NCBI RefSeq assembly: GCF_000312305.1
Contig: NZ_HE999449.1
Span: forward strand, 184,802 to 248,801
DNA: 64,000 bases
Reading direction: 5' to 3'
Source: Prevotella conceptionensis 9403948
Lineage (GTDB): Bacteria; Bacteroidota; Bacteroidia; Bacteroidales; Bacteroidaceae
Of the stretch, positions 9,381 to 17,894 are shown piece by piece. Under the pieces are notes generated by a model that was given only the letters and a program-made list of their open reading frames with translations, was not told the DNA's origin and did not search any database. The position numbers and the translations under genes are program-made. Within the stretch, counting starts at the first letter, position 1, and each line of letters begins with the position of its first letter.

Positions 9381-9628
9381 AAGGGTGAAAAGATGGTGTA
9401 AAGGTGAAAGGGTGAAAGAGTGAAAAGGTGAAAAGATGGCTTTCAAAGGTGAAAGAGTGAAAGGGTGAAAAGATGGTTTAAAGGTGAAAGGGTGAGGGGG
9501 TGAAAGGATGGTGTAAAGGTGAAAGGGTGAAAGGGTGAAAAGGTGAAAAGATGGCTTTCAAAGGTGAAAGAGTGAAAGGGTGAAAAGATGGTTTAAAGGT
9601 GAAAGGGTGAAGGGGTGAAAGGGTGAAA
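9381..9628. repeat. Octamer array 4 (RGGTGAAA words), 115-bp duplication
   Basis: Words such as GGGTGAAA, GAGTGAAA, AGGTGAAA and AGATGGTG recur with an 8-bp period. The tract is also arranged as two nearly identical units of about 115 bp (9395-9509 and 9510-9624), showing recent duplication on top of the 8-bp pattern. No coding frame survives. Confidence 0.88.
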
Positions 9629-9681
9629 ATAATTGCGCCCATTAACTTGTTGCCCTGTCTCTCTCAAAAACTTGTCTTATT

Positions 9682-10011
9682 GTCAACTCGTTAACCTGTC
9701 AACTCCCAACTCGTCAACTCCCAACTCGTCAACTCCCAACTCGTCAACTCTTCAACCTATCAACCTATCACCCCATCAATTTATCAACTTGTAAACTTGT
9801 CAACTTCCCTACCTGTTAACTCCCCAACCTGTTAACTCCCTACCTGTTAACTCCCCTACCTGTTAACTCCCCAACCTGTTAACTCCCCAACCTGTTAACT
9901 CCAACCTGTTAACTCCAACCTGTTAACTCGGAAACTCATAAACTTGTAAACTCCCTACTTGCCAATTTGTCAACTCGCCCACTTGTAAACTCATTAACCC
10001 AGCAACTCAAA
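9682..10011. repeat. Octamer array 5 (GTYAACYC words)
   Basis: About 330 bp of words GTCAACTC, GTTAACTC, CCCAACCT, CCCTACCT, ATCAACCT, GTAAACTT and similar, mostly 8 bp long with some 6-7 bp variants. The array directly borders repeat element A. Confidence 0.88.
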
Positions 10012-10051
10012 AAATCACCAACACAAAACTTAATTTATTATTTTTTATTTA

Positions 10052-10670
10052 CAATACTGCTCGAATTTTCACTCCATTCTAGCGAGAATAAAGGTTAAAA
10101 AGCAGGTAGACTACTACCTTTTCCTGCTTTTCCTGCCTCCTAACCTGTCTGTTTTTACGAAAAAACCTGCATTTTGCACCATTTAGCCCTTCTAGTTTGG
10201 TTGCCAGCCCGTAATTTTTCAAGCCCAATTACTCGCTTTTGGGCATCAAAACCCCACTTTTTAACAGTTGTTTTGCCCATTTTGGCCATGTTTCTAATGC
10301 CTCGAAAGGTTTTTGTTTATACCATTTCAGTGGATATTTATGCTTTTCGGCTCGCATTTAGCAGCATTTCGCACTGCATTTAGCACCATTTTGCACTGTA
10401 TTTAGCATCAAATCGCACTGTGTTTTGCACCATATTGCACTGCATTTAGCACCAAAACGCACTGCATTTTGCGGCATATTGTACTGCAATTAGCAACAAT
10501 TAGCCCCAAAAATGGGGTAAATGACGGCTATTTTAAATAAAAATTCATTTTAACAACATCTACAACAAACCCCGTTTTGCATGAAAACAAACCTTCACGA
10601 GAATCGAATTTTTGCGACAAGCTGAGCGATTGTGACCCAATAGGGCACTCATAGTGTTAAAATCATTACC
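10052..10670 (-). repeat. Dispersed element, copy A (about 600 bp)
   Basis: First of three diverged copies (others at 29255-29870 and 42855-43475). Copy A is inverted relative to the other two. It keeps the same block order: the AATCGATTCTCGCGAAGG-like block (here diverged, 10591-10620), six 22-bp units (10354-10485), an AT-rich block, and the GCTAGAA block near the octamer side (10079-10090). It contains a 69-codon open frame that is broken in copy C, so I treat the element as non-coding. The conserved end faces the LacI-type gene at 11102. Confidence 0.8.
10354..10485 (-). repeat. Six 22-bp near-palindromic units (copy A)
   Basis: Six units of exactly 22 bp starting GCATTTAGC, GCATTTAGC, GTATTTAGC, GTGTTTTGC, GCATTTAGC and GCATTTTGC, each ending GCACT or GTACT. 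A seventh, decayed unit may follow to 10507. Units contain the inverted arms seen most clearly in copy C. Confidence 0.85.
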
Positions 10671-11049
10671 GAAAACCATACAAAAAACAATCTTGCTATG
10701 TACACGCACATGGGCAACGGTACGGAAAGCACGTACGCTTACGGCCGCCAGCGCGAACGGTTGCAGTACATGCTGCTCACGGCCAACAGAGACCACATCA
10801 TGTAACGCAGAAGTAATCAGCCATTGACAGTCTGTTTTCAACTTGCAGTCTATGCACCACCAAAGAATAAGATAAATCTGCATAAACAGCACCTAAAAAA
10901 TACAGGGGATGCTGTTTTTGGAGCCTGCTCAGAAAGATTGAGAGATGCCATACAAAGAACAATCTGCGTTAAAATCGTTCATATTTTCCAAATAATTATC
11001 CATTACGCGCACTCTTCTAGGCATTGACAGCGAAAAATCGCTTACGCAG
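10671..11049. other. Spacer between element A and the LacI-type promoter
   Basis: No intact gene is visible. A short frame on the plus strand near 10708-10806 reads MGNGTESTYAYGRQRERLQ and then MLLTANRDHIM before a stop. This resembles the YAYG...RLQ pattern of RHS/YD-repeat proteins, so the stretch may be a remnant of an RHS gene; similarity is short and uncertain. A partial direct repeat (CATACAAARAACAATCT) occurs at about 10677 and 10950. Confidence 0.35.
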
Positions 11050-11080
11050 TTGACTATTAGCAGGATATTTTGTATTTTTG
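11050..11080 (+). promoter_or_regulatory. Promoter of the LacI-type regulator
   Basis: TTG (11050-11052) and TATTTTTG (11073-11080) are separated by 20 bp and lie 21 bp upstream of the ATG at 11102. Confidence 0.75.
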
Positions 11081-11101
11081 CCTTGGATTACAGCATAACA
11101 C

Positions 11102-12166
11102 ATGAGCAGCAAAATAAGGATTAAGGATATAGCAAAGATGGCCGGCGTGTCGGTTGGAACAGTAGACAGGGTACTTCACGGCCGTCCAAACATTTCGAAA
11201 ATAGCAAGAGAAAAGGTTGAGAAGGTGTTGGCACAGATTAACTACCAACCCAACATGTATGCCAGCGCCTTAGCCTATAACAAGTCGTACACGTTTTATC
11301 TTCTCGTTCCTCAGCACGAATCGGAGGCCTATTGGGAAGAGATTGAAGAGGGAGCAATGAAGGCTGCCGAGGTAAGACGCGACTTCCACATCAACGTTGA
11401 GGTGATATACTACGACCGTTTCAATGCCGAAACCTTCGTAAACCAAGTAAACCATTGCCTCTCACTCAATCCCGACGGCGTAATTGTTGTGCCTGCGCAG
11501 CTAGAAATTACACGCACATTTACCGACAAGCTGCATGAGCGAAACATCCCCTTTGTGATGCTCGACTCGTACATGCCCGACCTTCAACCGCTCTCTTTCT
11601 ATGGTCAAGATTCCCTGGCAAGCGGATATTTCGCCGCCAAAATGCTCATGATGATTGCTTACCATGAAAGCGAAATAGCCATTGTGAAGCAAACCAAAGA
11701 CGGTAAAGTGGTGAGTAAGCAGCAAGAAAACCGCGAAACTGGGTTCAGAACGTACATGAACGACCATTTCCCAAAAGTTAAAATCACCGACGTGAACTTG
11801 CCGATGGAAACGGGTAAGCACGAATATGCCGACATATTGGAAGATTTCTTCGCCCAAAACCCACAAGTGCACCATTGCATCACCTTCAATTCGAAGGCAC
11901 ACATCGTAGGAAAGTTCCTACTTCAGACCAATAGGCGCAACGTACAGATAATGGGTTACGACATGGTGGGCAAGAATGCGGAGTGCCTTAGGCAAGGCAG
12001 CATCTCGTTTCTCATTGCCCAACACGCCTACATGCAGGGTTATGCCTGCGTTGAAACACTGTTCCAGGCCATCGTACTTAAAATGGAGGTAGACCCCATT
12101 AACTACATGCCCATTGAACTGCTCACAAAAGAGAACGTAGACTTTTATCGCCGAACGCAACTCTAA
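11102..12166 (+). CDS. LacI family transcriptional regulator
   Basis: DNA-binding regulator of 354 residues. The N-terminus (about 7-26, DIAKMAGVSVGTVDRVLHG) is a LacI-type helix-turn-helix followed by the hinge helix (RPNISKIAREKVEKVL), then a periplasmic-binding-protein-like sensor domain that would bind a sugar or other small ligand. Length is standard. It lies 447 bp upstream of an NhaC-type antiporter and downstream of repeat element A. It may control nearby genes, but no sugar-use genes are adjacent, so the target is unknown. Confidence 0.9.
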   Translation: MSSKIRIKDIAKMAGVSVGTVDRVLHGRPNISKIAREKVEKVLAQINYQPNMYASALAYNKSYTFYLLVPQHESEAYWEEIEEGAMKAAEVRRDFHINVEVIYYDRFNAETFVNQVNHCLSLNPDGVIVVPAQLEITRTFTDKLHERNIPFVMLDSYMPDLQPLSFYGQDSLASGYFAAKMLMMIAYHESEIAIVKQTKDGKVVSKQQENRETGFRTYMNDHFPKVKITDVNLPMETGKHEYADILEDFFAQNPQVHHCITFNSKAHIVGKFLLQTNRRNVQIMGYDMVGKNAECLRQGSISFLIAQHAYMQGYACVETLFQAIVLKMEVDPINYMPIELLTKENVDFYRRTQL

Positions 12167-12613
12167 AGCTGTAGACCGACAAACGCATTCGAATTGGGCC
12201 ACAACCATAAAAGCTTGGCCATGCCACAGCACGAAAGCACATCGAAAGGAAGATGCGCTAAAACAGAGAAAGGCGCAACAAGCAACGACATTGCCTGCAA
12301 ACCCAAGCAACACGGCGTTGCAAACGAGCACAACACTGATAACAACACGGGGCAAACAAAGAAGGTGGAGGACAAGAAAAGCCCCTCTTCCCCACCCCAG
12401 CGAAACGCCCCCTATGCACCAAGCCGTTGCAAACCAACGTTTTCGTTAAGCCAAGTGAACAATGTCGAGCTTGCTCGGACATTGTCATGGCGAGAAAACT
12501 CACTTTTCGAGGAACGAAATATAACATTTAATTAACGGCCACAAGCGAGCAACAGGATAACAAGAGTACCAAAATAAGCGTGCCTTTGACTCGCATCAAA
12601 CCAAACAACAGAC
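12167..12613. other. Spacer between the LacI-type gene and the NhaC gene
   Basis: This 447-bp stretch has an open frame of 113 codons (12194-12535) that is low in complexity, matches no family I know and runs through the hairpin at 12459-12485; I do not call it a gene. No -33/-7 promoter pair was found for the antiporter. Confidence 0.5.
12459..12485. other. Strong hairpin upstream of the NhaC gene
   Basis: ACAATGTCGAGC (12459-12470), a TT loop, then GCTCGGACATTGT (12473-12485) form a 12-bp stem with one bulged base. No T-run follows, so it is not a typical terminator. It could be a leader structure, a protein-binding dyad or part of a repeat. Confidence 0.55.
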
Positions 12614-13903
12614 ATGCACCATATTTCAAATAAGAAAGGATTATTGGCTTTAAGTCCGCTATTCGTGTTTATCGTGATGTATCTCGTCACGTCTATTGTA
12701 GCGGGCGACTTCTATAAGATACCCATTACGGTGGCTTTCATGATTTCGAGCATGTATGCCATTGCCACTTCGAGGGGCAAACCTTTGGCCGAACGGATAA
12801 ACGTGTTCAGCAAAGGTGCCAGCACCAACAACATGATGCTGATGTTGTGGATATTTGTTTTGGCTGGTGCCTTTGCCAATTCAGCCAAAGAGATGGGCAG
12901 CATTGATGCTATGGTAAACTTCACGCTCAATGCCCTTCCAAGCAATCTGTTACTTCCTGGCATCTTCCTTGCGGCCTGCCTTATCTCGCTTTCTATCGGA
13001 ACAAGTGTCGGAACCATTGTGGCACTCATCCCTATTGCCGTGGGCATTGCCCAAAGCACGGACGTTAGTCTTCCACTTATGGCCGGAATAGTTGTGGGCG
13101 GTTCGTTTTTCGGCGACAACCTATCATTTATTTCCGACACCACCGTGGCCGCTACCAACACGCAAGGCTGTCGGATGAAAGACAAGTTCCTTGTGAACAT
13201 CTACATCGTTTTGCCTGCTGCCCTTGCCATTGTGGCCATTTACACGTTCTTGGGCTTTGGCGTTGCAAGCACACATGCCCCTTCAAGCATACAATATCTC
13301 AACATCTTGCCCTATGTGTTGGTTATCGTTACGGCCATTTTTGGAATGAACGTGATGGCCGTACTTACGCTTGGCATCGGCATGACGGGCATTATCGGCA
13401 TTTGGAACGGTGCCTACGACCTCTTCGGGTGGTTTCATTCGATGGGCGAAGGCATCGTGGGCATGGGCGAACTCATCATCATCACCATGCTGGCAGGTGG
13501 CCTTTTAGAGATTATCCGCATGAATGGCGGTGTAGATTATGTTATCAACAAGCTTACGGCACGCATCAACGGCAAGCGCGGAGCAGAGGGAACTATCGCC
13601 CTGCTCGTTGCATTGGTAGACGTGTGCACGGCCAACAACACCGTGTCTATCCTCACTGTGGGCGGCATAGCCAAAGATGTTTCGCAGCGTTATGGCGTAG
13701 ACAGTCGCAAAAGTGCCAGCATACTCGACACCATGTCGTGCTGCATTCAGGGCATCATCCCCTATGGCGCGCAGCTACTTATGGCAGCAGGCTTGGCTAA
13801 AATAAACCCTGCGCACATCGTGCCTTACCTCTATTATCCCTTTGCCATTGGCCTAGCCACCATCTTGGCCATTGTTTTCAGATACCCCCAAAAGTATAGC
13901 TAA
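12614..13903 (+). CDS. NhaC-type Na+/H+ antiporter family protein
   Basis: Multispanning inner-membrane transporter of 429 residues in the NhaC superfamily, expected to exchange sodium, or possibly an organic ion, for protons. About ten to eleven hydrophobic helices are visible, with the conserved stretches SIGTSVGTIVALIPIAVGIA, GGSFFGDNLSFISDTT and a second repeat near TANNTVSILTVGG. The NhaC superfamily also contains malate/lactate and arginine-type exchangers, so the substrate is not certain. An unknown gene starts 12 bp downstream and is probably co-transcribed. Confidence 0.85.
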   Translation: MHHISNKKGLLALSPLFVFIVMYLVTSIVAGDFYKIPITVAFMISSMYAIATSRGKPLAERINVFSKGASTNNMMLMLWIFVLAGAFANSAKEMGSIDAMVNFTLNALPSNLLLPGIFLAACLISLSIGTSVGTIVALIPIAVGIAQSTDVSLPLMAGIVVGGSFFGDNLSFISDTTVAATNTQGCRMKDKFLVNIYIVLPAALAIVAIYTFLGFGVASTHAPSSIQYLNILPYVLVIVTAIFGMNVMAVLTLGIGMTGIIGIWNGAYDLFGWFHSMGEGIVGMGELIIITMLAGGLLEIIRMNGGVDYVINKLTARINGKRGAEGTIALLVALVDVCTANNTVSILTVGGIAKDVSQRYGVDSRKSASILDTMSCCIQGIIPYGAQLLMAAGLAKINPAHIVPYLYYPFAIGLATILAIVFRYPQKYS

Positions 13904-13915
13904 CAACAACTAGCG

Positions 13916-14722
13916 ATGGATGTCATAAAGAGAAACTTTTTCGCCTTGCTGCAAACGGGGGCATTCGGCAAGATGCAACATGTTGAACCCATGTCGGCTT
14001 ACAAATGGCGCAAGTTGTTTGCCATGATGGGTGTTCACGATGTGTTGCAGTTTGCTTTGGCTGGTTACACTAAGCAGCAATACCAAAACGTGCGCCATAT
14101 TCCCCAACCCATCCTGCACGACTTGAAATCGCATCCGCAACTCTCTTTGGACGAGACCTACGCTAGTTCCCGACTGTCGAACAAGTTCTTGAATAATCGG
14201 TTGAAAGCCATCAGGGAAGGCGAGCCACATGCGATGGACACTTCTATCGAAACATTGCATGTGCTCAATATCATCGTACATAATGTGGAAGATACGCTTA
14301 ACAAGGGTGTTGTGCTAAGGGGTATCGTTGATTTGGGCATGTATCTTCGAACAATGGGCCATAAGGTAGACTTCGTCAAATTGGAGAGTTGGCTCAACAG
14401 GTTGCACATCGAAAGCTTGGCACAATTTCAAGGCAGCATACTTATACAGCTCTTAGGTTTCGAAGAAGACGAAGTGCCATTCACCAAGCGCATAATGGGC
14501 GATGCCGAGAAGGCCACGCTCAAATCGGTTGAACGTACTGCAAAAGACACAAGCGAAAAGTGGGACTTTAAACAAGACAAATCGCTGTGGCTGCACGCCA
14601 ATTCGGGGGCCATTAAACAAAGCATGAGACGCAGCTTTCACTACCTTTTGTATGCACCGATAGAGACAATCAGCAACCTTACCTATAAATTTGCTAAAAA
14701 TCTTTCGGAATTGGAAGAATAA
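13916..14722 (+). CDS. Conserved hypothetical protein
   Basis: I do not recognise this 268-residue protein with confidence. It is soluble and mostly helical, with no signal peptide or membrane span. The central part (VLRGIVDLGMYLRTMGHKVDFVKLESWLNRLHIESLAQ) faintly resembles the C-terminal part of large Bacteroidota nucleotidyltransferase-like proteins, but no catalytic motif is seen. It follows the NhaC gene after 12 bp and is likely in the same transcript. A separate promoter for the next gene lies just after it. Confidence 0.7.
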   Translation: MDVIKRNFFALLQTGAFGKMQHVEPMSAYKWRKLFAMMGVHDVLQFALAGYTKQQYQNVRHIPQPILHDLKSHPQLSLDETYASSRLSNKFLNNRLKAIREGEPHAMDTSIETLHVLNIIVHNVEDTLNKGVVLRGIVDLGMYLRTMGHKVDFVKLESWLNRLHIESLAQFQGSILIQLLGFEEDEVPFTKRIMGDAEKATLKSVERTAKDTSEKWDFKQDKSLWLHANSGAIKQSMRRSFHYLLYAPIETISNLTYKFAKNLSELEE

Positions 14723-14757
14723 TGCGTTTATGATACCGCCACTCTAACTACTTTTTG

Positions 14758-14765
14758 TAACTTTG
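14758..14765 (+). promoter_or_regulatory. -7 element of the GH25 gene
   Basis: TAACTTTG is a perfect -7 box ending five bases before the ATG at 14771. No good -33 box is seen at 19-21 bp. If used, transcription would start at or near the start codon. Confidence 0.5.
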
Positions 14766-14770
14766 CATCT

Positions 14771-15466
14771 ATGAAGAAATTACTTATCGTTTTGGCATGC
14801 GCATTATGTCCGTTTGGGGCTAATGCCCAAGAAGGATACTACATACAATGCGAAGACACTTGCAACCACATACACGGCATAGACATCAGCCATTATCAGG
14901 GGCAAGTGTTTTGGGAAGTCATCGGCGAAAACTCGAAGATGGCATACGTGTACATCAAAGCCTCCGAAGGTGGCGACCGCATCGACCCTAGGTACGAACG
15001 CAACATACAACTGGCTCATCAATATGGGCTGAAAGTGGGTTCGTACCACTTTTTCAGGCCCAAAACCAACCTCGCTAAGCAGTTGGAGAACTTCATGACA
15101 CAATGCAGGCCAGGCGACCAAGACCTTATACCGATGATTGACGTAGAAACGAAGAGCGGATTGTCCACACCCGAATTCCGCGATTCGCTTACCAAATTCA
15201 TCACGCTTGTGGAAGAGGCGTATAAGCAAAAACCGCTCATCTACACCTTCACCAACTTCTATAACGCCCACATGCAAGGTGCGATAGACGGCTATCCACT
15301 AATGATTGCCCAATACAACGCCATCGAACCCGAACTTAAAGACGGACGCGACATCACCATGTGGCAATATACAGGCAAGGGACGGATTAACGGTATCAAC
15401 GGATTTGTAGACAAAAGCAGGTTTCTTAAGAACCACGGCTTGCGCGAAATACGTTTCCACCACTAA
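14771..15466 (+). CDS. Glycoside hydrolase family 25 lysozyme-like protein
   Basis: Exported muramidase-like enzyme of 231 residues that would cleave the glycan strands of peptidoglycan. A signal peptide (1-20, ending GANAQ) is followed by a GH25 domain: GIDISHYQG with Asp38, YVYIKASEGG (60-68), GSYHFFRP (90-97) and the catalytic DVE motif (Asp124, Glu126), then WQYTGKG near the end. Length is typical for a single-domain GH25. Likely acts in the periplasm, in cell wall turnover or against other bacteria. The zinc-ribbon gene follows after 37 bp. Confidence 0.92.
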   Translation: MKKLLIVLACALCPFGANAQEGYYIQCEDTCNHIHGIDISHYQGQVFWEVIGENSKMAYVYIKASEGGDRIDPRYERNIQLAHQYGLKVGSYHFFRPKTNLAKQLENFMTQCRPGDQDLIPMIDVETKSGLSTPEFRDSLTKFITLVEEAYKQKPLIYTFTNFYNAHMQGAIDGYPLMIAQYNAIEPELKDGRDITMWQYTGKGRINGINGFVDKSRFLKNHGLREIRFHH

Positions 15467-15503
15467 CCAATTATCATCAAACAATACATAAAAGGAAAAC
15501 AAT

Positions 15504-16964
15504 ATGGCAATGATTAAATGTCCGGAGTGCGGTCATGTTATTAGCGACAGAGCACCCTCGTGCCCTTCATGCGGCGCGAAAATCGAAAACGAAGTTGTTA
15601 AATGCCCCGTTTGTGGAGAGGCTTACTTTAAGGAGCAAGCCGAATGCCCCCACTGCCACCACCGCACGGCAAATGCTTCGACCATGGAAAATGAACACCC
15701 CAACAACGTTGTTCACCCTGCGCCACAGTCTCCTTCGACAGGCGTAGCAGATACCAACGTTCCGCAACAGCCGTCTAACAATGCGTATGTACAACCAACG
15801 GTTACCCCTGTTGCTGCTCAACAGCAACAAAACGTATATGGCAACGGCCAAGGCATGCAATCGCAAGCCAGCCAACCTGTAAACAACGCCTATCAAGGTC
15901 AACCTGTACAGTCAACGCAACAACAAGGCGGATACCAGACACAACCGCCCCAGCCCACACAGCAACAAGGCGGTTATCAGGCTCAACCGGCTCAGCCCAT
16001 TAATGGAGCACAGCCGCAGTTTGGCAACCCCCAACAGTCTCAATACGGACAGGTTCCACCACAAACGCCCCCTCCCGGCACTCAACAACCGCAAAATAAG
16101 AACATCTTAACCATTGCTCTCATCTCGGTTGTTGCGTTGCTCTTCATTGGTCTTGGCGCATACTTCTTCTTTGGTTCATCTGGTAACAAGGAGCAACAGG
16201 CCTACGAATACGCCCTTAACAGCAACGACCCAGCGGTGCTTGAATCGTATCTAAACAATTATAGAGATGCAGACCCGATGCACCGCGACAAGATTAGCCA
16301 ACAGCTAGCCCAACTTAAACAAAGCGAGCTAGACTGGACTAACACGATGGTGAGTGGGTCGAAGACGGCTTTGGCTGATTTTCTAAGCAAATACCCTAAC
16401 AGCACACACAAGGCAGAGGCGGAACGCAAGATAGATTCGCTTGACTGGTTGGTGGCTAAAAAAGCCAATACGGCAGAGGCCTACAACCTATATGTTACCG
16501 AACATCCCAACGGCGTATATATCGACGAGGCTAACAACAGCTTGAATGTGGCCAAAACTAAGAACATTACGCCGAAAGAAAAAGAAATGCTGGCTTTGGT
16601 GTTCCGTAGTGTGTTCCGTAGCATTAACGACCGTGACGACGAAGGGCTCACTTCTAACTTCAGCGATTTCCTAAGTTCGTTCCTTGGAAAGAGCAACGCC
16701 TCGAAAAGCGACGTCATTGCTTTCCTCAACAAAATTTATAAAGACGACATCACGGCTATGGAATGGCGCGCCAACAACGACATGAAGATTACAAAACGTG
16801 AGATTGGCATAGATGAATATGAATATAGCGTTGACTTCTCGGCGAAACAAAAGATTGAACGCGAAGACGAAGACCAAGAAACCGAGGCAAACTATCGAAT
16901 TAAGGCGAAAGTGAACCCCGATGGAAAGATTACAGAACTGAACATGGTTAAGGTGATAAAGTAA
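15504..16964 (+). CDS. Double zinc-ribbon membrane protein
   Basis: Protein of 486 residues. The N-terminus holds two zinc ribbons (CPEC...CPSC, Cys6/9/20/23; CPVC...CPHC, Cys34/37/48/51). Next comes a Gln/Pro/Gly-rich low-complexity linker (about 60-195) with a short internal repeat (TQQQGGYQ), one transmembrane helix (about 198-222) and a C-terminal region with tetratricopeptide-like helices and an alpha/beta tail. The ribbons should be cytoplasmic and the C-terminus periplasmic. Function unknown; similar architectures occur in other bacteria as putative sensors or envelope scaffolds. The Gln/Pro tract is composition-biased compared with the neighbouring genes. A terminator follows at 17048. 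Confidence 0.85.
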   Translation: MAMIKCPECGHVISDRAPSCPSCGAKIENEVVKCPVCGEAYFKEQAECPHCHHRTANASTMENEHPNNVVHPAPQSPSTGVADTNVPQQPSNNAYVQPTVTPVAAQQQQNVYGNGQGMQSQASQPVNNAYQGQPVQSTQQQGGYQTQPPQPTQQQGGYQAQPAQPINGAQPQFGNPQQSQYGQVPPQTPPPGTQQPQNKNILTIALISVVALLFIGLGAYFFFGSSGNKEQQAYEYALNSNDPAVLESYLNNYRDADPMHRDKISQQLAQLKQSELDWTNTMVSGSKTALADFLSKYPNSTHKAEAERKIDSLDWLVAKKANTAEAYNLYVTEHPNGVYIDEANNSLNVAKTKNITPKEKEMLALVFRSVFRSINDRDDEGLTSNFSDFLSSFLGKSNASKSDVIAFLNKIYKDDITAMEWRANNDMKITKREIGIDEYEYSVDFSAKQKIEREDEDQETEANYRIKAKVNPDGKITELNMVKVIK

Positions 16965-17047
16965 ATACGCAACCACAACTCGCTTTATCTGCCGTGCCTT
17001 GACCTGTGTTTATCGTTAAACGATATCGGTTAACTGCCTTTCATATA

Positions 17048-17103
17048 ATATCCCCACCTTTGGTTAGGGTTACCATCCCTGCGCCAGAGTGGGGATATTT
17101 TTA
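17048..17103 (+). terminator. Terminator after the zinc-ribbon gene
   Basis: ATATCCCCAC (17048-17057) pairs with GTGGGGATAT (17089-17098), followed by TTTTATG. The 10-bp stem is perfect; the loop of 31 nt is long. Confidence 0.65.
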
Positions 17104-17601
17104 TGCAGAGATTAAACCCGAGTCGGTTTTTAGACCGCTTATCAAATATCTGAAGTTGTTTCCATTGTTTCCATTGTTTCTATTCATCTTTCATTTGCTT
17201 GTTGACCCTATTTCCTGTCTTAGCCTCTAGACGTAACCCGTCATGCCTCCTAGAATAAGGCCCGCAATAAGCCCATGCAACTTAAAACGCACAAAAAAGG
17301 TTCTTCCTGAATTTGGTGTGATATCGTTTAACATCTAATTATCAATACCTTTTTGTGAGCTCTATTCTTTCACATCACTTTATTTACTGAATATTAAAGA
17401 ATATAAAATGCTAAAATAAAGACTACAAAATCTATACTTAGCTTACATGGGATTCCATACTACAAAGAGCTTATGTTTAAGGGTTTACAATACTTATTTA
17501 TCAGCAGGTAGCCTGAAAAAATAACCATTAATCTTCTGTTGACCCCTTTGTGGCAGGTTGTAAGGGGTCAGTGATTTAGACCTTTGCAGCTTAAAACGCA
17601 T
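17104..17601. other. Gene-free spacer
   Basis: No gene, RNA or array was found in this AT-rich stretch. A 24-25 bp sequence (TTAAAACGCA followed by an A-run and GG) occurs at 17277-17300 and again at 17586-17610, the second at the tail of the lipoprotein terminator. Confidence 0.5.
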
Positions 17602-17628
17602 AAAAAAAGGCGCACCAAAGGTGCGCCC
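17602..17628 (-). terminator. Terminator of the small lipoprotein gene
   Basis: GGCGCACC (17609-17616), loop AAA, GGTGCGCC (17620-17627). On the minus strand the stem is followed by seven T residues (17602-17608). Confidence 0.85.
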
Positions 17629-17655
17629 GTTCTCTCATTTCACTTTACGTAGAAA

Positions 17656-17835
17656 TTACATGTGAGCTGTTGAATCGTTAGCAGCGGTGCTGTCGTTAGC
17701 AGCAGTGCTGTCTTGAACGTTAGCGGTGTCATTAACCGTGCTGTCTGCGTTAGCAGCAGGAGCGTTCTTCTTATCATTGCAAGATGCGAAAGATACAGCA
17801 GCGATAGCTACGAAAGCCAAAACTAATTTTTTCAT
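17656..17835 (-). CDS. Small Asn/Asp/Ser/Thr/Ala-rich lipoprotein
   Basis: A 59-residue exported lipoprotein. The ATG at 17835 opens MKKLVLAFVAIAAVSFASC, a signal peptide with lipobox FASC and lipidated Cys19. The mature 40 residues begin NDKKNAPAANADSTVNDT and repeat the units DSTAAN and NDST. Such short, flexible lipoproteins are common in Bacteroidota, and I know no function. A -7 box (TACCTTTG, 17887-17894) lies about 50 bp upstream and a strong terminator follows, so it is a free-standing gene. Confidence comes from the clean signal peptide plus promoter plus terminator. Confidence 0.8.
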   Translation of the reverse strand: MKKLVLAFVAIAAVSFASCNDKKNAPAANADSTVNDTANVQDSTAANDSTAANDSTAHM

Positions 17836-17886
17836 TTTCTTTGCTTTTTAAATCTGTAAAACAATCATTTGTTTATTAAAACATTG

Positions 17887-17894
17887 CAAAGGTA
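17887..17894 (-). promoter_or_regulatory. -7 element of the small lipoprotein gene
   Basis: TACCTTTG on the minus strand, about 52 bp before the ATG. No convincing -33 box at the usual distance. Confidence 0.45.

Noticed and set aside
10174-10383. 69-codon frame in element copy A, and its counterpart at 29535-29744 in copy B
   Set aside because: The two are of equal length and similar, but the matching frame in copy C has a stop, the frame runs into the 22-bp array, and similarity is explained by the repeat itself.
10354-10507. CRISPR array
   Set aside because: The 22-bp units are directly adjacent, without unique spacers, and no cas gene is present in the window.
10560-10892. 110-codon minus-strand frame
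   Set aside because: It covers the end of element A and the possible RHS remnant on the other strand; no protein-like pattern.
12194-12535. 113-codon frame before the NhaC gene
   Set aside because: Low complexity, no family match, and it crosses the strong hairpin at 12459-12485.
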